From contig JACAEX010000018.1 of NCBI GenBank assembly GCA_013388635.1, positions 1 through 57,797 of the forward strand: DNA of 57,797 bases, written 5' to 3'. Below, in pieces: positions 17,363 to 25,597 of the stretch. The translations under genes were made by a program, and so were the position numbers. The stretch's first letter is position 1; the number at the start of each line of letters is the position of its first letter. Source of the stretch: Syntrophaceae bacterium (GTDB lineage Bacteria > Desulfobacterota > BSN033 > UBA1163). The notes below the pieces were generated by a model. It was not told the origin of the DNA and did not search any database. It worked only from the letters and a program-made list of their open reading frames with translations.

Positions 17363-18234
17363 TCCTCAAACGCTTTATCAAGAATCCCATCTTGAAACCC
17401 AGAAAGGAGAACGACTGGGAATCGAGACTGGTCTTCAATGCAGGGGTTGTGTTTGCAAATGGCCTTTTCCATCTCCTTTATCGTGCCGTTGGAGAGGATG
17501 ATATCTCGAGGATCGGCTATGCGGTCAGCGTGGATGGGTATGATTTTTTTCGTTTTGACAAACCGGTCTTCACACCGAGAGGGATTGCAGAGAGCAAGGG
17601 CTGTGAGGATCCAAGGGTCGTCTGTCTGGACGACAAGTTCTATATGACCTACACCGCCTATTCCATTAACGGTGTGAGGGTCTCCCTTGCCTCCACCCGG
17701 AACTTCATCCAATGGGAGAGGTTTGGGGTGATTCTTCCCGGTATGGAGAACAAGGATGCGGTCCTCTTTCCTGAGAAAATAGGTGGAAGGTACGTCATGC
17801 TTCATAGGCCGATGGACCCCCCTCGGAGCATCTGGGTCGCCTATTCCGACGATCTCGTCAGATGGAACGATTTTAAAAAGGTGATGACCCCTGTTGAGGG
17901 GAGATGGGACGGTGTCGGGATCGGGTCCGGATGTCCACCGGTGAAGACAGAGAAGGGGTGGTTGCTCATCTACCACGGGATCGACGAAGGGAGCGTCTAT
18001 CGGTTGGGGGTCGCCCTTCTCGACCTGAACGATCCTTCGCGAGTGATCGGAAGGCATCCAGATCCCATCCTGCAGCCTGAAGAGGACTATGAACTTCGCG
18101 GAGAGGTGAGAGAGGTGGTCTTCGGCTGCGGGATCTGTGAGGTGGAGGACAAGTACTTCATTTACTACGGCGCCGCGGACAGGGTGATCTGTGGCGCCAC
18201 AGCAGAAAAAAAGGATTTGCTGGGTTTGTTTTAA
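17359..18234 (+). CDS. GH130 family protein (beta-mannoside phosphorylase-like), copy 2
   Basis: A 291-residue GH130 protein, the tandem partner of the preceding gene but clearly diverged. It opens FIKNPILKPRKENDWESRLVFNAGVVF and continues LLYRAVGEDDISRIGYAVSVDG (about 39-60), a form close to classical mannosyl phosphorylases. The hallmark GCEDPRVVCLDDKFYMTYTAY is at about 81-101, and YHGIDEGSVYRLGVALLDLNDP marks the fifth blade. No signal peptide is present. Coupling to copy 1 through ATGA suggests the two act together or on sequential substrates. A large inverted repeat begins at its stop codon and separates it from the next gene, so its message may be differently processed or stabilised. 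Confidence 0.87.
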   Translation: MILKRFIKNPILKPRKENDWESRLVFNAGVVFANGLFHLLYRAVGEDDISRIGYAVSVDGYDFFRFDKPVFTPRGIAESKGCEDPRVVCLDDKFYMTYTAYSINGVRVSLASTRNFIQWERFGVILPGMENKDAVLFPEKIGGRYVMLHRPMDPPRSIWVAYSDDLVRWNDFKKVMTPVEGRWDGVGIGSGCPPVKTEKGWLLIYHGIDEGSVYRLGVALLDLNDPSRVIGRHPDPILQPEEDYELRGEVREVVFGCGICEVEDKYFIYYGAADRVICGATAEKKDLLGLF

Positions 18235-18304
18235 ATCTAATCCGAGCGATTCAGTGTCCTTGCGCTACCCAAAAATTCTAAGAATCGCTGAAATTAGATT
18301 TAAA
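18230..18304 (+). repeat. large two-step inverted repeat spanning a stop codon
   Basis: TTTAAATCTAAT (18230-18241) is the perfect inverse of ATTAGATTTAAA (18293-18304), and AGCGATTC (18245-18252) of GAATCGCT (18282-18289), separated by a 3-base internal mismatch. The result is a 20-bp interrupted stem with a 29-base loop. It includes the TAA of the second GH130 gene and ends 20 bases before the next ATG. No T-run follows. It may act as an RNA-stabilising or processing element, or be a small palindromic insertion. Confidence 0.75.
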
Positions 18305-18324
18305 CATCAAACTGGGAGGAAACG

Positions 18325-19866
18325 ATGAAGATTGTGATGATGAGCCGATGGAATATTCCCTGTGGGGTCTCACTCCATGCGGAACTGGTGGGCAGGGCAT
18401 GGGTTGAAATGGGGCATGATCTCGAAGTCCTCGCCCCTGTGGAGTGGGAAGGTTACCAGTGCGACGAGGATGAACCCTATGTAAAACGGTGTTATCGGCT
18501 TCCAAAGTCGGATAGAAGGGAAGGTTACTTCTTCGACCCGAAGCCCTTTCTCACTGCTGATTGCAACGTCTTCGTGGTTCAAAATCTTGAGATCCTTCCC
18601 ATGGAAGATCTTCTGGAGATTTATCCTTCTATAAAAAGGAGGACGAAGGCCGTCTTTGTGGTCCACGAGGGAAAACCGCCGAAGGATCCCATATTTTACC
18701 GGTTCGAATGGGATGCCATTGTCTGCTTTGACGAGAGGCATAAGAGGTTTTTAAAGGAGATTTACCCAGAAGAGAAGATCTCCATCATTCCCTATCCATG
18801 CCATCCGATCAAGCCCGGAGATAAGATAGAGGCACGTAAGAAGCTGGGTCTCCCTCTCGATAAAAGGGTCATCTTCAACTATGGAATAGGAGTCTACCGT
18901 CACCTTCACCTCCTTCCGACCATAGGCCGGGTCAACCATGACTATCCCCTCATTCTTTTAACCATGACTCACATTCAGGACTGGTATGATCTGTTCGAGG
19001 CGGTGAAGAATCTATACCCCTTTATTGACCTCAGAAAAGGGGATATCCCGATCAAAGATCTTTATACCTATCTTCATGCTTCAGACGTCCTCCTGATCCA
19101 TAAGGATTCAGCAGAGGCAGTCGTTGTCCCTTCAACGGCTTATCTCTGTATGGGTGCGGGGTGTCCGATCTTAGCTTACGACACGAACTTCTTTGAGACC
19201 TTTGATAGAGAGGTTTTCAAGTACAGTGAATTGGGGTCTGCGCTCAAAGAGGTATTTCAAGGGAGCGACCGGGTGAAATTCACGCTCGAAACCGCAAAGA
19301 AGTTTGTTGAGATGAATGCCTCCCACAATATTGCCCAGAGGTTCATCAGGCTTTTTGAATCTCTTACTTCTAAAGGTGAGGCGGTCCCAAAGACCGATGA
19401 ATTCTGCTACCCTCACACAGAGGTCCTGTACAGACCGAAGAGGAATAGCGTGGATCAGGAGGAATATCCGGTGATGGAACGGAAAAGGGGACCTGAGGAG
19501 GAGAAAAGGCCGTGGGGGGGCTTCCTGGTCCTTGAAGATCAGCCGACCCATAAGGTCAAGCGGATCTGGGTTAACGCCGGGCAGCGCCTGAGCTACCAGA
19601 AACATTATAGACGATCCGAGCATTGGATCATGGTTGAAGGGAAGGCCAGGGTGGTTTTGGATGGGAAGGAGGCCTTGCTTGAACCCGGGGACTCCATCGA
19701 TATTCCTCAGGGTGCGGCCCATCGGATTGAGAATATCGGAAAAGAGCTTCTCTCTCTTATAGAAGTTCAAAGGGGGGAAGATTTTTCAGAAGACGATGTG
19801 GTTCGCTTAGAAGACGATTATGGAAGGGCAGGCCGTTCAGCAGGGGTGAGTATTTATGGAAAATGA
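18325..19866 (+). CDS. glycosyltransferase fused to a mannose-6-phosphate isomerase type II-like cupin
   Basis: A 513-residue two-domain protein. Residues about 1-345 form the third operon paralogue (start KIVMMSRWNIPCGVSLHAELVGRAW; donor region LHASDVLLIHK, AEAVVVPSTAYLCMGAGCPILAY). After a linker rich in Pro and charged residues, residues about 395-505 match the C-terminal cupin of ManC/type II phosphomannose isomerase: RPWGGFLVLED, KVKRIWVNAGQRLSYQKH, RRSEHWIMVEG, GDSIDIPQGAAHRIEN and LIEVQRGEDFSEDDVVRLEDDYGR. The metal-binding His and Glu positions are kept. That domain interconverts fructose 6-phosphate and mannose 6-phosphate, feeding GDP-mannose, but here lacks the usual guanylyltransferase partner domain. 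The fusion links sugar supply to transfer and points to mannose as the donated sugar. GGGAGG lies 7 bases before ATG. Confidence 0.87.
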   Translation: MKIVMMSRWNIPCGVSLHAELVGRAWVEMGHDLEVLAPVEWEGYQCDEDEPYVKRCYRLPKSDRREGYFFDPKPFLTADCNVFVVQNLEILPMEDLLEIYPSIKRRTKAVFVVHEGKPPKDPIFYRFEWDAIVCFDERHKRFLKEIYPEEKISIIPYPCHPIKPGDKIEARKKLGLPLDKRVIFNYGIGVYRHLHLLPTIGRVNHDYPLILLTMTHIQDWYDLFEAVKNLYPFIDLRKGDIPIKDLYTYLHASDVLLIHKDSAEAVVVPSTAYLCMGAGCPILAYDTNFFETFDREVFKYSELGSALKEVFQGSDRVKFTLETAKKFVEMNASHNIAQRFIRLFESLTSKGEAVPKTDEFCYPHTEVLYRPKRNSVDQEEYPVMERKRGPEEEKRPWGGFLVLEDQPTHKVKRIWVNAGQRLSYQKHYRRSEHWIMVEGKARVVLDGKEALLEPGDSIDIPQGAAHRIENIGKELLSLIEVQRGEDFSEDDVVRLEDDYGRAGRSAGVSIYGK

Positions 19867-21022
19867 ATTCATCACAGGGGTCAATTACTGGCCGATTGAG
19901 TCTGCCATAAACTGGTGGCATGGCTTCGATGCCAGTGTGGTGGAAGATGATTTTTCGAGGATACAGGAGGCAGGCTTGAAAGTGGTCAGGATCTTTCTCC
20001 TGTGGGAGGATTTTCAGCCCCTGCCCAAAAAGGTCTCGACGAAGGCACTTGATGAGCTGGTCCATGTCTTAGAGATTGCGCATCGAAAGAGCCTCCTCAT
20101 CCTCCCCACACTGTTTACGGGGCACATGAGTGGAGTCAACTACCTTCCTCTCTGGATGCTGGAGCTGAAAGAATCGGATGACCGTTTCCCCGTTTTTTCA
20201 GAGGGGAAAAGGAGGAGAAACAGGATCCGAAATTTCTATTCAGATCGGGAGGTGATGGAGGCCCAAAAATATTTGGTCCGCGAAGTGTCATCAGCCCTTC
20301 ATGGCCACCCTTCTCTCTGGGCATGGGATCTCGGGAATGAACCATCCAATCTCGCCATCCCAAACACGAAGGAAGAAGCGCTTATATGGTTGGAGGAGAT
20401 GGTTTCTGAAGTGAAAAAGAGGAATGAGGCGGTTTCTGTAACACTGGGCCTCCATCAAGAGGATTTAGAGGAAGATCGGAAGATGGGCCCGAAAGAAGTG
20501 GGTGCCTTCTGCGATTTTCTTTCGATGCATACCTACCCGATTTATGCCAGGTGGGCAGATAGCCCGCTGGATGAGGAGGTGAGCCCTTTCTTGGGGCTTC
20601 TCACCCAATGGCTTGGTTCGAAAGAGGTATTGATCGAGGAAGTGGGGGTCCCCTGCTCCAGGGAGCCCGAGGAGGAAGGGGTCTACTCAGAAGAGAAGGC
20701 CTATGGGTATTATGAACGCCTCTTGACAAAGCTCAGAAACTTTCCGTTTCTCGGAGCGCTCTTCTGGTGCTACGGTGATTATGCGAAGTCCCTTTGGGGT
20801 CAAGCCCCTTTCGATAAGAACAGGCATGAGAGATATTTCGGTCTCTTTCGTGAAGACCGTTCTCCCAAGCCCCACGTCTCTCTATTAAAGAATGTTCAGC
20901 GGAGGAAGGGGACTGGAGCCCCATGCCTCGACTGGATCGACATCGAACCTGAGGAATACTTCCAAGAAGCCCAGAGGTCTATTTCTCGACTCTACCGGAG
21001 ATTTAAAGAACGAGGCCTGTAG
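19856..21022 (+). CDS. GH5-like (clan GH-A) glycoside hydrolase, cytoplasmic
   Basis: A 388-residue TIM-barrel glycosidase of clan GH-A. The acid/base Glu162 lies in WDLGNEPSN, and the nucleophile is probably Glu262 in VLIEEVGVP; FITGVNYWP at the start, VVRIFLLWEDFQP and SMHTYPIYARW match the usual barrel strands. The family includes mannanases and mannosidases, which fits the GH130 neighbours, but substrate is not proven. There is no signal peptide, so a polymer outside the cell is an unlikely substrate; trimming or transglycosylation of an internal glycan is more plausible. ATG lies 11 bases inside the end of the fusion gene. A 35-residue charged C-terminal tail follows the barrel. Confidence 0.83.
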   Translation: MENEFITGVNYWPIESAINWWHGFDASVVEDDFSRIQEAGLKVVRIFLLWEDFQPLPKKVSTKALDELVHVLEIAHRKSLLILPTLFTGHMSGVNYLPLWMLELKESDDRFPVFSEGKRRRNRIRNFYSDREVMEAQKYLVREVSSALHGHPSLWAWDLGNEPSNLAIPNTKEEALIWLEEMVSEVKKRNEAVSVTLGLHQEDLEEDRKMGPKEVGAFCDFLSMHTYPIYARWADSPLDEEVSPFLGLLTQWLGSKEVLIEEVGVPCSREPEEEGVYSEEKAYGYYERLLTKLRNFPFLGALFWCYGDYAKSLWGQAPFDKNRHERYFGLFREDRSPKPHVSLLKNVQRRKGTGAPCLDWIDIEPEEYFQEAQRSISRLYRRFKERGL

Positions 21023-21037
21023 GGAGGGAAGAGGGGA

Positions 21038-22639
21038 ATGGAAGCAGTGGAGAGAGAGGAGAGAGACATTGAAAAGAGCTGGCGAAAATATGACCTCCAG
21101 AAGGATTTAGTCCCCATCCTCCAATTGCGAGGAAGGGAGAGGATGGAGGCCATCCTCGATTCGGATCGTCCGAGAGAACTTTTTCAAGCCCTTCCCGAAG
21201 AGGAGGCCTATTTCACGATCAAGGAGATCGGAGAACAGGATGCCCTGCCTCTTCTTTCGCTCATGTCTCCAGGGCAATGCCAATATCTGCTCGACCTCGA
21301 GCTGTGGAAAGGATATGAACTTCAGCTCGAAAACGTTGAACGATGGCTTCCCCTCTTGCTCTCCTGCGATGGAGAGGCAGTAGCCCAGTGGCTACGGTCC
21401 ATTGATCTCGACACCCTTCTTCTCATCCTTAAGAAAACGATTCGTGTCCACGTTCAAGATAGCGAAGGGCCTAACCTGACTCAGGACGGGGGGACTCCTC
21501 ATTTCACTCTCGATGGCACTTATTACATTGAAATCCTCACCCCCACGCTTCAGAATCAGATAGAACAACTCCTCAGGCATTTGGCTGAAACGGATCTTAA
21601 TTTCTACTGGAAGGTGCTCCATCAGGTGAGCTGGGAGATCGGTACTGAGCTTGAAGAGAGGGCTCTCCATTTCAGAGAAGCCAGGCTCGAAGACAGAGGG
21701 TTCCCACCTATGGAGGAAGCTCTATCTCTCTATCAATACCTCAATCCCGGGAGGCTCAAACAGATGCTTGAGCAAAAGGAGATCCATCTCCCGGGGATTC
21801 CTGAGGAACCTGCTCTTCCCTCTTTTCCCATGATCCTCAAAGACCATCACACTTTTTTCTCTCTCTGTTTAAGGGAGCTGGGGGAAGGCTTAGTGGTCGA
21901 TCGACTTAAAATGGAGCTGGCCTACATGGCCAATCAAGTCATGGTGGCGGACCAGCCTGAAAGAATTGATCTCCAGACCCTTCAGGAGAGCCTGAAAAAG
22001 GTGGGAGGCTATCTCAGTGTGGGGCTTGAATTACTTTCCCAGGGGGATGTTCGAAGGGCGAGAAAGTGGATCGAACAAATCCCATTAAAATTTGTCTTTC
22101 AGGTCGGTTTTGGTGCTTCCCTTGAACTGAAATGGAGGGCGGAGAGGATATGGGAGAAGGGCTGGTATTCGGACAGAGGCCTTCCCCTCTCTTTCCTTGG
22201 CTCTCCGTGGGAGGAGAGGGTTGAGGGTCTGTTGAAAAAGAGGCCCCTTTTCTGGGATGGGGTTGATGAAATGGAATACCGGGAATTTCGTTCTCTCGAA
22301 GAGATCCGTTCCCTTCGTCGTGATCTGGATGAGATTGAACTTGTCGGGAAGGTTCTCTCTTCTCTTCCCCCTTTTTCATATTCAGATGGACTCGTATGGA
22401 AGACCGTTCTCCTGACAGCCTACATCCGAGATCAGACGGAGCCTCAATTCCAAGAGATGCCGAATACCATAGAAGGAACGACTCGCTGTCTGAATCAGCT
22501 CCTCCAGAAAGGGATTGACATAGAGGGCTCTTTCAATCATTGGCTCCTGAAAAAAGTTGCCTTCAAACCGGAGAATGAAATCAGCCTCTTGAGAGAGATC
22601 ACTACGTTGGTTTTAAAAGATAGTGTTCCATACCCATGA
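21038..22639 (+). CDS. uncharacterised protein resembling the DUF6178 family
   Basis: A 533-residue soluble, mostly helical, acidic protein with no signal peptide or membrane segment. Segments such as DLVPILQLRGRERMEAILDS, LFQALPEEEAYFTIKEIG and LLSLMSPGQCQYLLDLELWKGYEL resemble proteins called DUF6178 in deltaproteobacteria, whose function is unknown. The beginning recalls short tandem helical repeats around P-x-x-x-x-x-x-L-L-D-L units. GAAGAGGGG precedes ATG by one or two bases, and the gene follows the GH5-like gene by 15 bases, so it belongs to the same transcription unit. A regulatory or scaffolding role for the glycan pathway is possible but cannot be shown. Assignment to the family rests on recall of motif style, not on a search. 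Confidence 0.6.
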   Translation: MEAVEREERDIEKSWRKYDLQKDLVPILQLRGRERMEAILDSDRPRELFQALPEEEAYFTIKEIGEQDALPLLSLMSPGQCQYLLDLELWKGYELQLENVERWLPLLLSCDGEAVAQWLRSIDLDTLLLILKKTIRVHVQDSEGPNLTQDGGTPHFTLDGTYYIEILTPTLQNQIEQLLRHLAETDLNFYWKVLHQVSWEIGTELEERALHFREARLEDRGFPPMEEALSLYQYLNPGRLKQMLEQKEIHLPGIPEEPALPSFPMILKDHHTFFSLCLRELGEGLVVDRLKMELAYMANQVMVADQPERIDLQTLQESLKKVGGYLSVGLELLSQGDVRRARKWIEQIPLKFVFQVGFGASLELKWRAERIWEKGWYSDRGLPLSFLGSPWEERVEGLLKKRPLFWDGVDEMEYREFRSLEEIRSLRRDLDEIELVGKVLSSLPPFSYSDGLVWKTVLLTAYIRDQTEPQFQEMPNTIEGTTRCLNQLLQKGIDIEGSFNHWLLKKVAFKPENEISLLREITTLVLKDSVPYP

Positions 22640-22740
22640 AAGCAAGGCTTACGGATTGATTGTGAGCGTGGAGGATATTGACTGGAGTGAATTTTACAAG
22701 AAAAATTCCCATAGGTTCAAAGGAAAGAAAGGAGCGAGCG

Positions 22741-23028
22741 ATGAATCAAGTCAGATCGGATCTCCCTTCCCCCCGTTGGCAGAGCTGGGTGACCACCATT
22801 CGGTGCGAAATGATCGATGAGCACGTCTCTCTGATGGCAAAGAATGACTGGACGTCGCACTGCACCTGGTACAAAGAGTACAAAGGGTCAACCTCAGAAG
22901 GAAAAAAGATCGTTAAACGAGATCGAAAGACAAAGAGGCAGATTGAATTGTGCCAGGGGCCGCTCTGTTCCTACGTAACATCTTTTCGGGACAGGTTGAT
23001 TGAAGAGGAGAGGGGAGCAGCGTCTTAG
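22741..23028 (+). CDS. small Cys-containing protein of unknown function
   Basis: A 95-residue basic protein with five Cys residues (IRCEM, SHCTW, LCQGPLCSYV). The spacing, with a final C-x4-C, could bind a metal or form disulfides, but the set is not a classical zinc finger. I do not recognise a family. ATG 22741 has AAAGGAG 6 bases upstream and is preferred over an in-frame GTG at 22678. It lies about 100 bases after the DUF6178-like gene and faces the convergent PBP1A gene, with only about 20 bases between stop codons. It is probably the last gene of the glycan run, but linkage to it is uncertain. Confidence 0.55.
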   Translation: MNQVRSDLPSPRWQSWVTTIRCEMIDEHVSLMAKNDWTSHCTWYKEYKGSTSEGKKIVKRDRKTKRQIELCQGPLCSYVTSFRDRLIEEERGAAS

Positions 23029-23049
23029 GTCGCTCCCTTGAATGGACCT

Positions 23050-25524
23050 CTAATAGGTAGAAGGTTCAGGTAACATTCCGGATGCTGGCCCACCTTCCGG
23101 TGTGGGAGAGGAGGACTCCTTTTTCTGATTCTCCTTGGCTTCTGGAACGGTGCCATGGATAAAGGCCTCCACGATGCCCTGTTCGGAATCTTCACTGACA
23201 GGGAGCCCGGTCTCGATATTCACCTTGACCAGGGTCATCCCCTGTGGCACCTTAAATGTTTCGATCGGCGTATTCTTCAAGGCCTGCCCCATGAATGAGA
23301 TCCAGATGGGAAGGGCAGCCCGCGCACCTGTCTCGTCCTTTCCCAGGGAGCTGTGGTCATCGAAGCCCACCCAGACCGTGGTCAGAAGCGAAGGGGTGTA
23401 TCCGATGAACCATGCGTCCGCATAGTCGCTGGAGGTCCCTGTCTTTCCCGCGATCGGCCTGCCAAGGACCTTCGCCCTCTGACCTGTCCCATGCTGGACA
23501 ACGCCCTCGAGGAGGTGGGTCATGATATAAGCGTGCTGGGGGGAGAGGACACGTTCTTTTTGGACAGGGGAGGTCGATCCGGGAGGTTCCTCCTCTTCCT
23601 CTTTTTCGTCCCATTCCATGTATGGATAGTTCTCTTCGAGCACCTCTCCCTTCATGGTCACAATCTTTTTGATGAAGACGGGTTTGATCTTCTCTCCTCC
23701 GTTTGCAAAGACACTGAAGGCCCCGGTCAATTCTAACATGGAGACTCCGGAAGTGCCTAAGGCGATGGAGAGGTCTCTTTTGATCGGGGATTCGATCCCC
23801 AGCCTTTTGATGAATTTAAGGACATAACCCACCCCGATGTCTTCGAGGATCTTGACGGTGACCACATTCCTCGAATGGGCCAGGGCATTCCGGAATGTGA
23901 TGGGGCCCAGAAAATCCTTATCGTAATTCTTCGGCGCCCAGTACTGGCCGCCGTCATGATCAGCATATTCCACTGGAGAGTCCAGCAGAATCGTGGAGGG
24001 ATGATAACCCTTCTCAAGGGCAGCCGCATAGATGAGCGGCTTGAAGGCAGAGCCAGGTTGTCTTCGTGATTGGACCGCCCGATTAAATTGACTCTCGCCG
24101 AAGTCCCGGCCTCCCACCATTGCCTTGACATACCCGGTCTTTGGATCGACACAGACCAGGGCACCCTGCACAAGAGGCTCCTGTTCGAGGCTGAGCAGAA
24201 GGGGTTGATCTTTTTGCGGCAGTGCCTTCACCCGGACATGGACGACATCTCCTGTTTTGAGAAGGTCTCCCGGATTCCTCAATTTCTCAGGTCTGAAGTT
24301 TGATCCAGGTTTTATGCGAAGGGCCCAGGCCGCCTCCGAGAACGGAAGGATTCCTTTTCGATCCTCCACCCAGACCGTGTAGAACCTCTTCGAATCATCC
24401 TTCGAGATGACGGTGCCCTCGAAGATCTCGTTTTGCCGGAGCGGGGACAAAGCCCCTTTCTTCTTCTTCTCCAACAGGGCCTTCACCTCTTTCTGAGAGA
24501 GCGTCTGGATCGGGCCCCGAAATCCCTGCCTCTTATCCAGGTCTCTCAGTCCCGCATCCACAGCCTTTTGGGCGACCTCCTGAAGGGAGAGATCAAGGGT
24601 GGTATAGATTCTCAGGCCCTCCTGATAGAGCTTTTCCTTCCCATACTTTCTTTCAACCTGCTGCCGAACAAATTCAGTGAAGTAGGGCGCCTTGCTAAAA
24701 TAGGCGCTCTCCTTTGGCTGAATCTTCAACGGAGCTCGAAGGGCCCTCTCTTTCTCCTCCTGGGAGATGAAATTGAGCTCGGCCATTCGGTTGAGGACAT
24801 AGGATTGCCGGTCTTTGGCCCTCTTTAAGTTATTGACAGGGGAGTAGCGGCTTGGGGCTTTTACCAGACCGGCGATCATGGCCATCTCCGCGAGATTGAG
24901 TTGCTCTGTCCGCTTGTTGAAATAACTTTCGCTGGCGGCCTCCACACCGTAAGCTCCGTTGCCCAGGTAGATGTTATTCAAATAGAGGTTGAGGATCTCC
25001 TCTTTTGTTAAATTCCGCTCCAGGCCAAAGGCGTAGGCGATCTCCTTCAACTTTCGAAGCAGGCTCCTCTTCGGCGTGAGAAAGAAGGTCTTGGTGATCT
25101 GTTGGGTGATCGTGCTCCCTCCCTGGACGATCCTTCCTGCCATCAGGTTCTTGAAGATCGCACGGCAGATCCCCTTATAGTCGATCCCTTTATGGTGAAA
25201 GAAGTCTGCGTCTTCTGCAGCGATAAAGGCCTGGACGAGGCGCTTGGGAATACGCTCATAGGGGATGGGGATCCGGTTGTCCATCAGGAATTTGCCCACC
25301 ACCTCATCCTCCTCAGAGTAGACGACGGAGTAGGCATTGAGGCTCCTTTCCTTCAGGGGTTTAAAATCAGGGAGGTTCTTTGAATAGTAATAGAAGAGGA
25401 GAATCCCGGAGAGAAGAGGCACCAGGACGGAGAGGACGAGGACGTAGATGAGGTAGGTCGTCCATCGCCTTCTGGCCTTCCTTTCCGGTTCTTGGTTATT
25501 TTGATTAATTTCTGTCATGAGCAT
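23050..25524 (-). CDS. mrcA: penicillin-binding protein 1A (bifunctional transglycosylase/transpeptidase)
   Basis: An 824-residue class A PBP that polymerises glycan strands and cross-links peptides in peptidoglycan. It is anchored by one N-terminal membrane helix (about 22-46). The GT51 domain shows EDADFFHHKGIDYKG, the QGGSTITQQ motif and LYLNNIYLGNGAYGVEAA. Between GT and TP domains is an OB-like insert (about 330-440) typical of PBP1A. The transpeptidase has SAFK (in RRQPGSAFKPLIY), SRN (in AHSRNVV) and KTGT (in AGKTGTSSDYADAWF). The C-terminal tail is Pro/Ser-rich. ATG 25524 is used; ATG 25518 is two codons inside. It is on the minus strand, convergent with the glycan operon, downstream of the lipoprotein gene and a terminator. 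Confidence 0.96.
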   Translation of the reverse strand: MLMTEINQNNQEPERKARRRWTTYLIYVLVLSVLVPLLSGILLFYYYSKNLPDFKPLKERSLNAYSVVYSEEDEVVGKFLMDNRIPIPYERIPKRLVQAFIAAEDADFFHHKGIDYKGICRAIFKNLMAGRIVQGGSTITQQITKTFFLTPKRSLLRKLKEIAYAFGLERNLTKEEILNLYLNNIYLGNGAYGVEAASESYFNKRTEQLNLAEMAMIAGLVKAPSRYSPVNNLKRAKDRQSYVLNRMAELNFISQEEKERALRAPLKIQPKESAYFSKAPYFTEFVRQQVERKYGKEKLYQEGLRIYTTLDLSLQEVAQKAVDAGLRDLDKRQGFRGPIQTLSQKEVKALLEKKKKGALSPLRQNEIFEGTVISKDDSKRFYTVWVEDRKGILPFSEAAWALRIKPGSNFRPEKLRNPGDLLKTGDVVHVRVKALPQKDQPLLLSLEQEPLVQGALVCVDPKTGYVKAMVGGRDFGESQFNRAVQSRRQPGSAFKPLIYAAALEKGYHPSTILLDSPVEYADHDGGQYWAPKNYDKDFLGPITFRNALAHSRNVVTVKILEDIGVGYVLKFIKRLGIESPIKRDLSIALGTSGVSMLELTGAFSVFANGGEKIKPVFIKKIVTMKGEVLEENYPYMEWDEKEEEEEPPGSTSPVQKERVLSPQHAYIMTHLLEGVVQHGTGQRAKVLGRPIAGKTGTSSDYADAWFIGYTPSLLTTVWVGFDDHSSLGKDETGARAALPIWISFMGQALKNTPIETFKVPQGMTLVKVNIETGLPVSEDSEQGIVEAFIHGTVPEAKENQKKESSSPTPEGGPASGMLPEPSTY

Positions 25525-25536
25525 TGAAAGTGAGTC

Positions 25537-25569
25537 AAAAAAAGGGAAAACCCCTCTCCGGGTCTTCCC
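25537..25569 (-). terminator. terminator after the coiled-coil lipoprotein gene (minus strand)
   Basis: On the minus strand GGGAA and ACCC arms pair with GGGT and TTCCC arms around a short loop (plus-strand 25544-25569), followed by seven T residues (plus-strand A-run 25537-25543). It lies between the lipoprotein stop and the PBP1A start, so the two genes may be transcribed separately. Confidence 0.65.
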
Positions 25570-25597
25570 TCTTTTTCGGCCACGGATCCTCGCGTGG

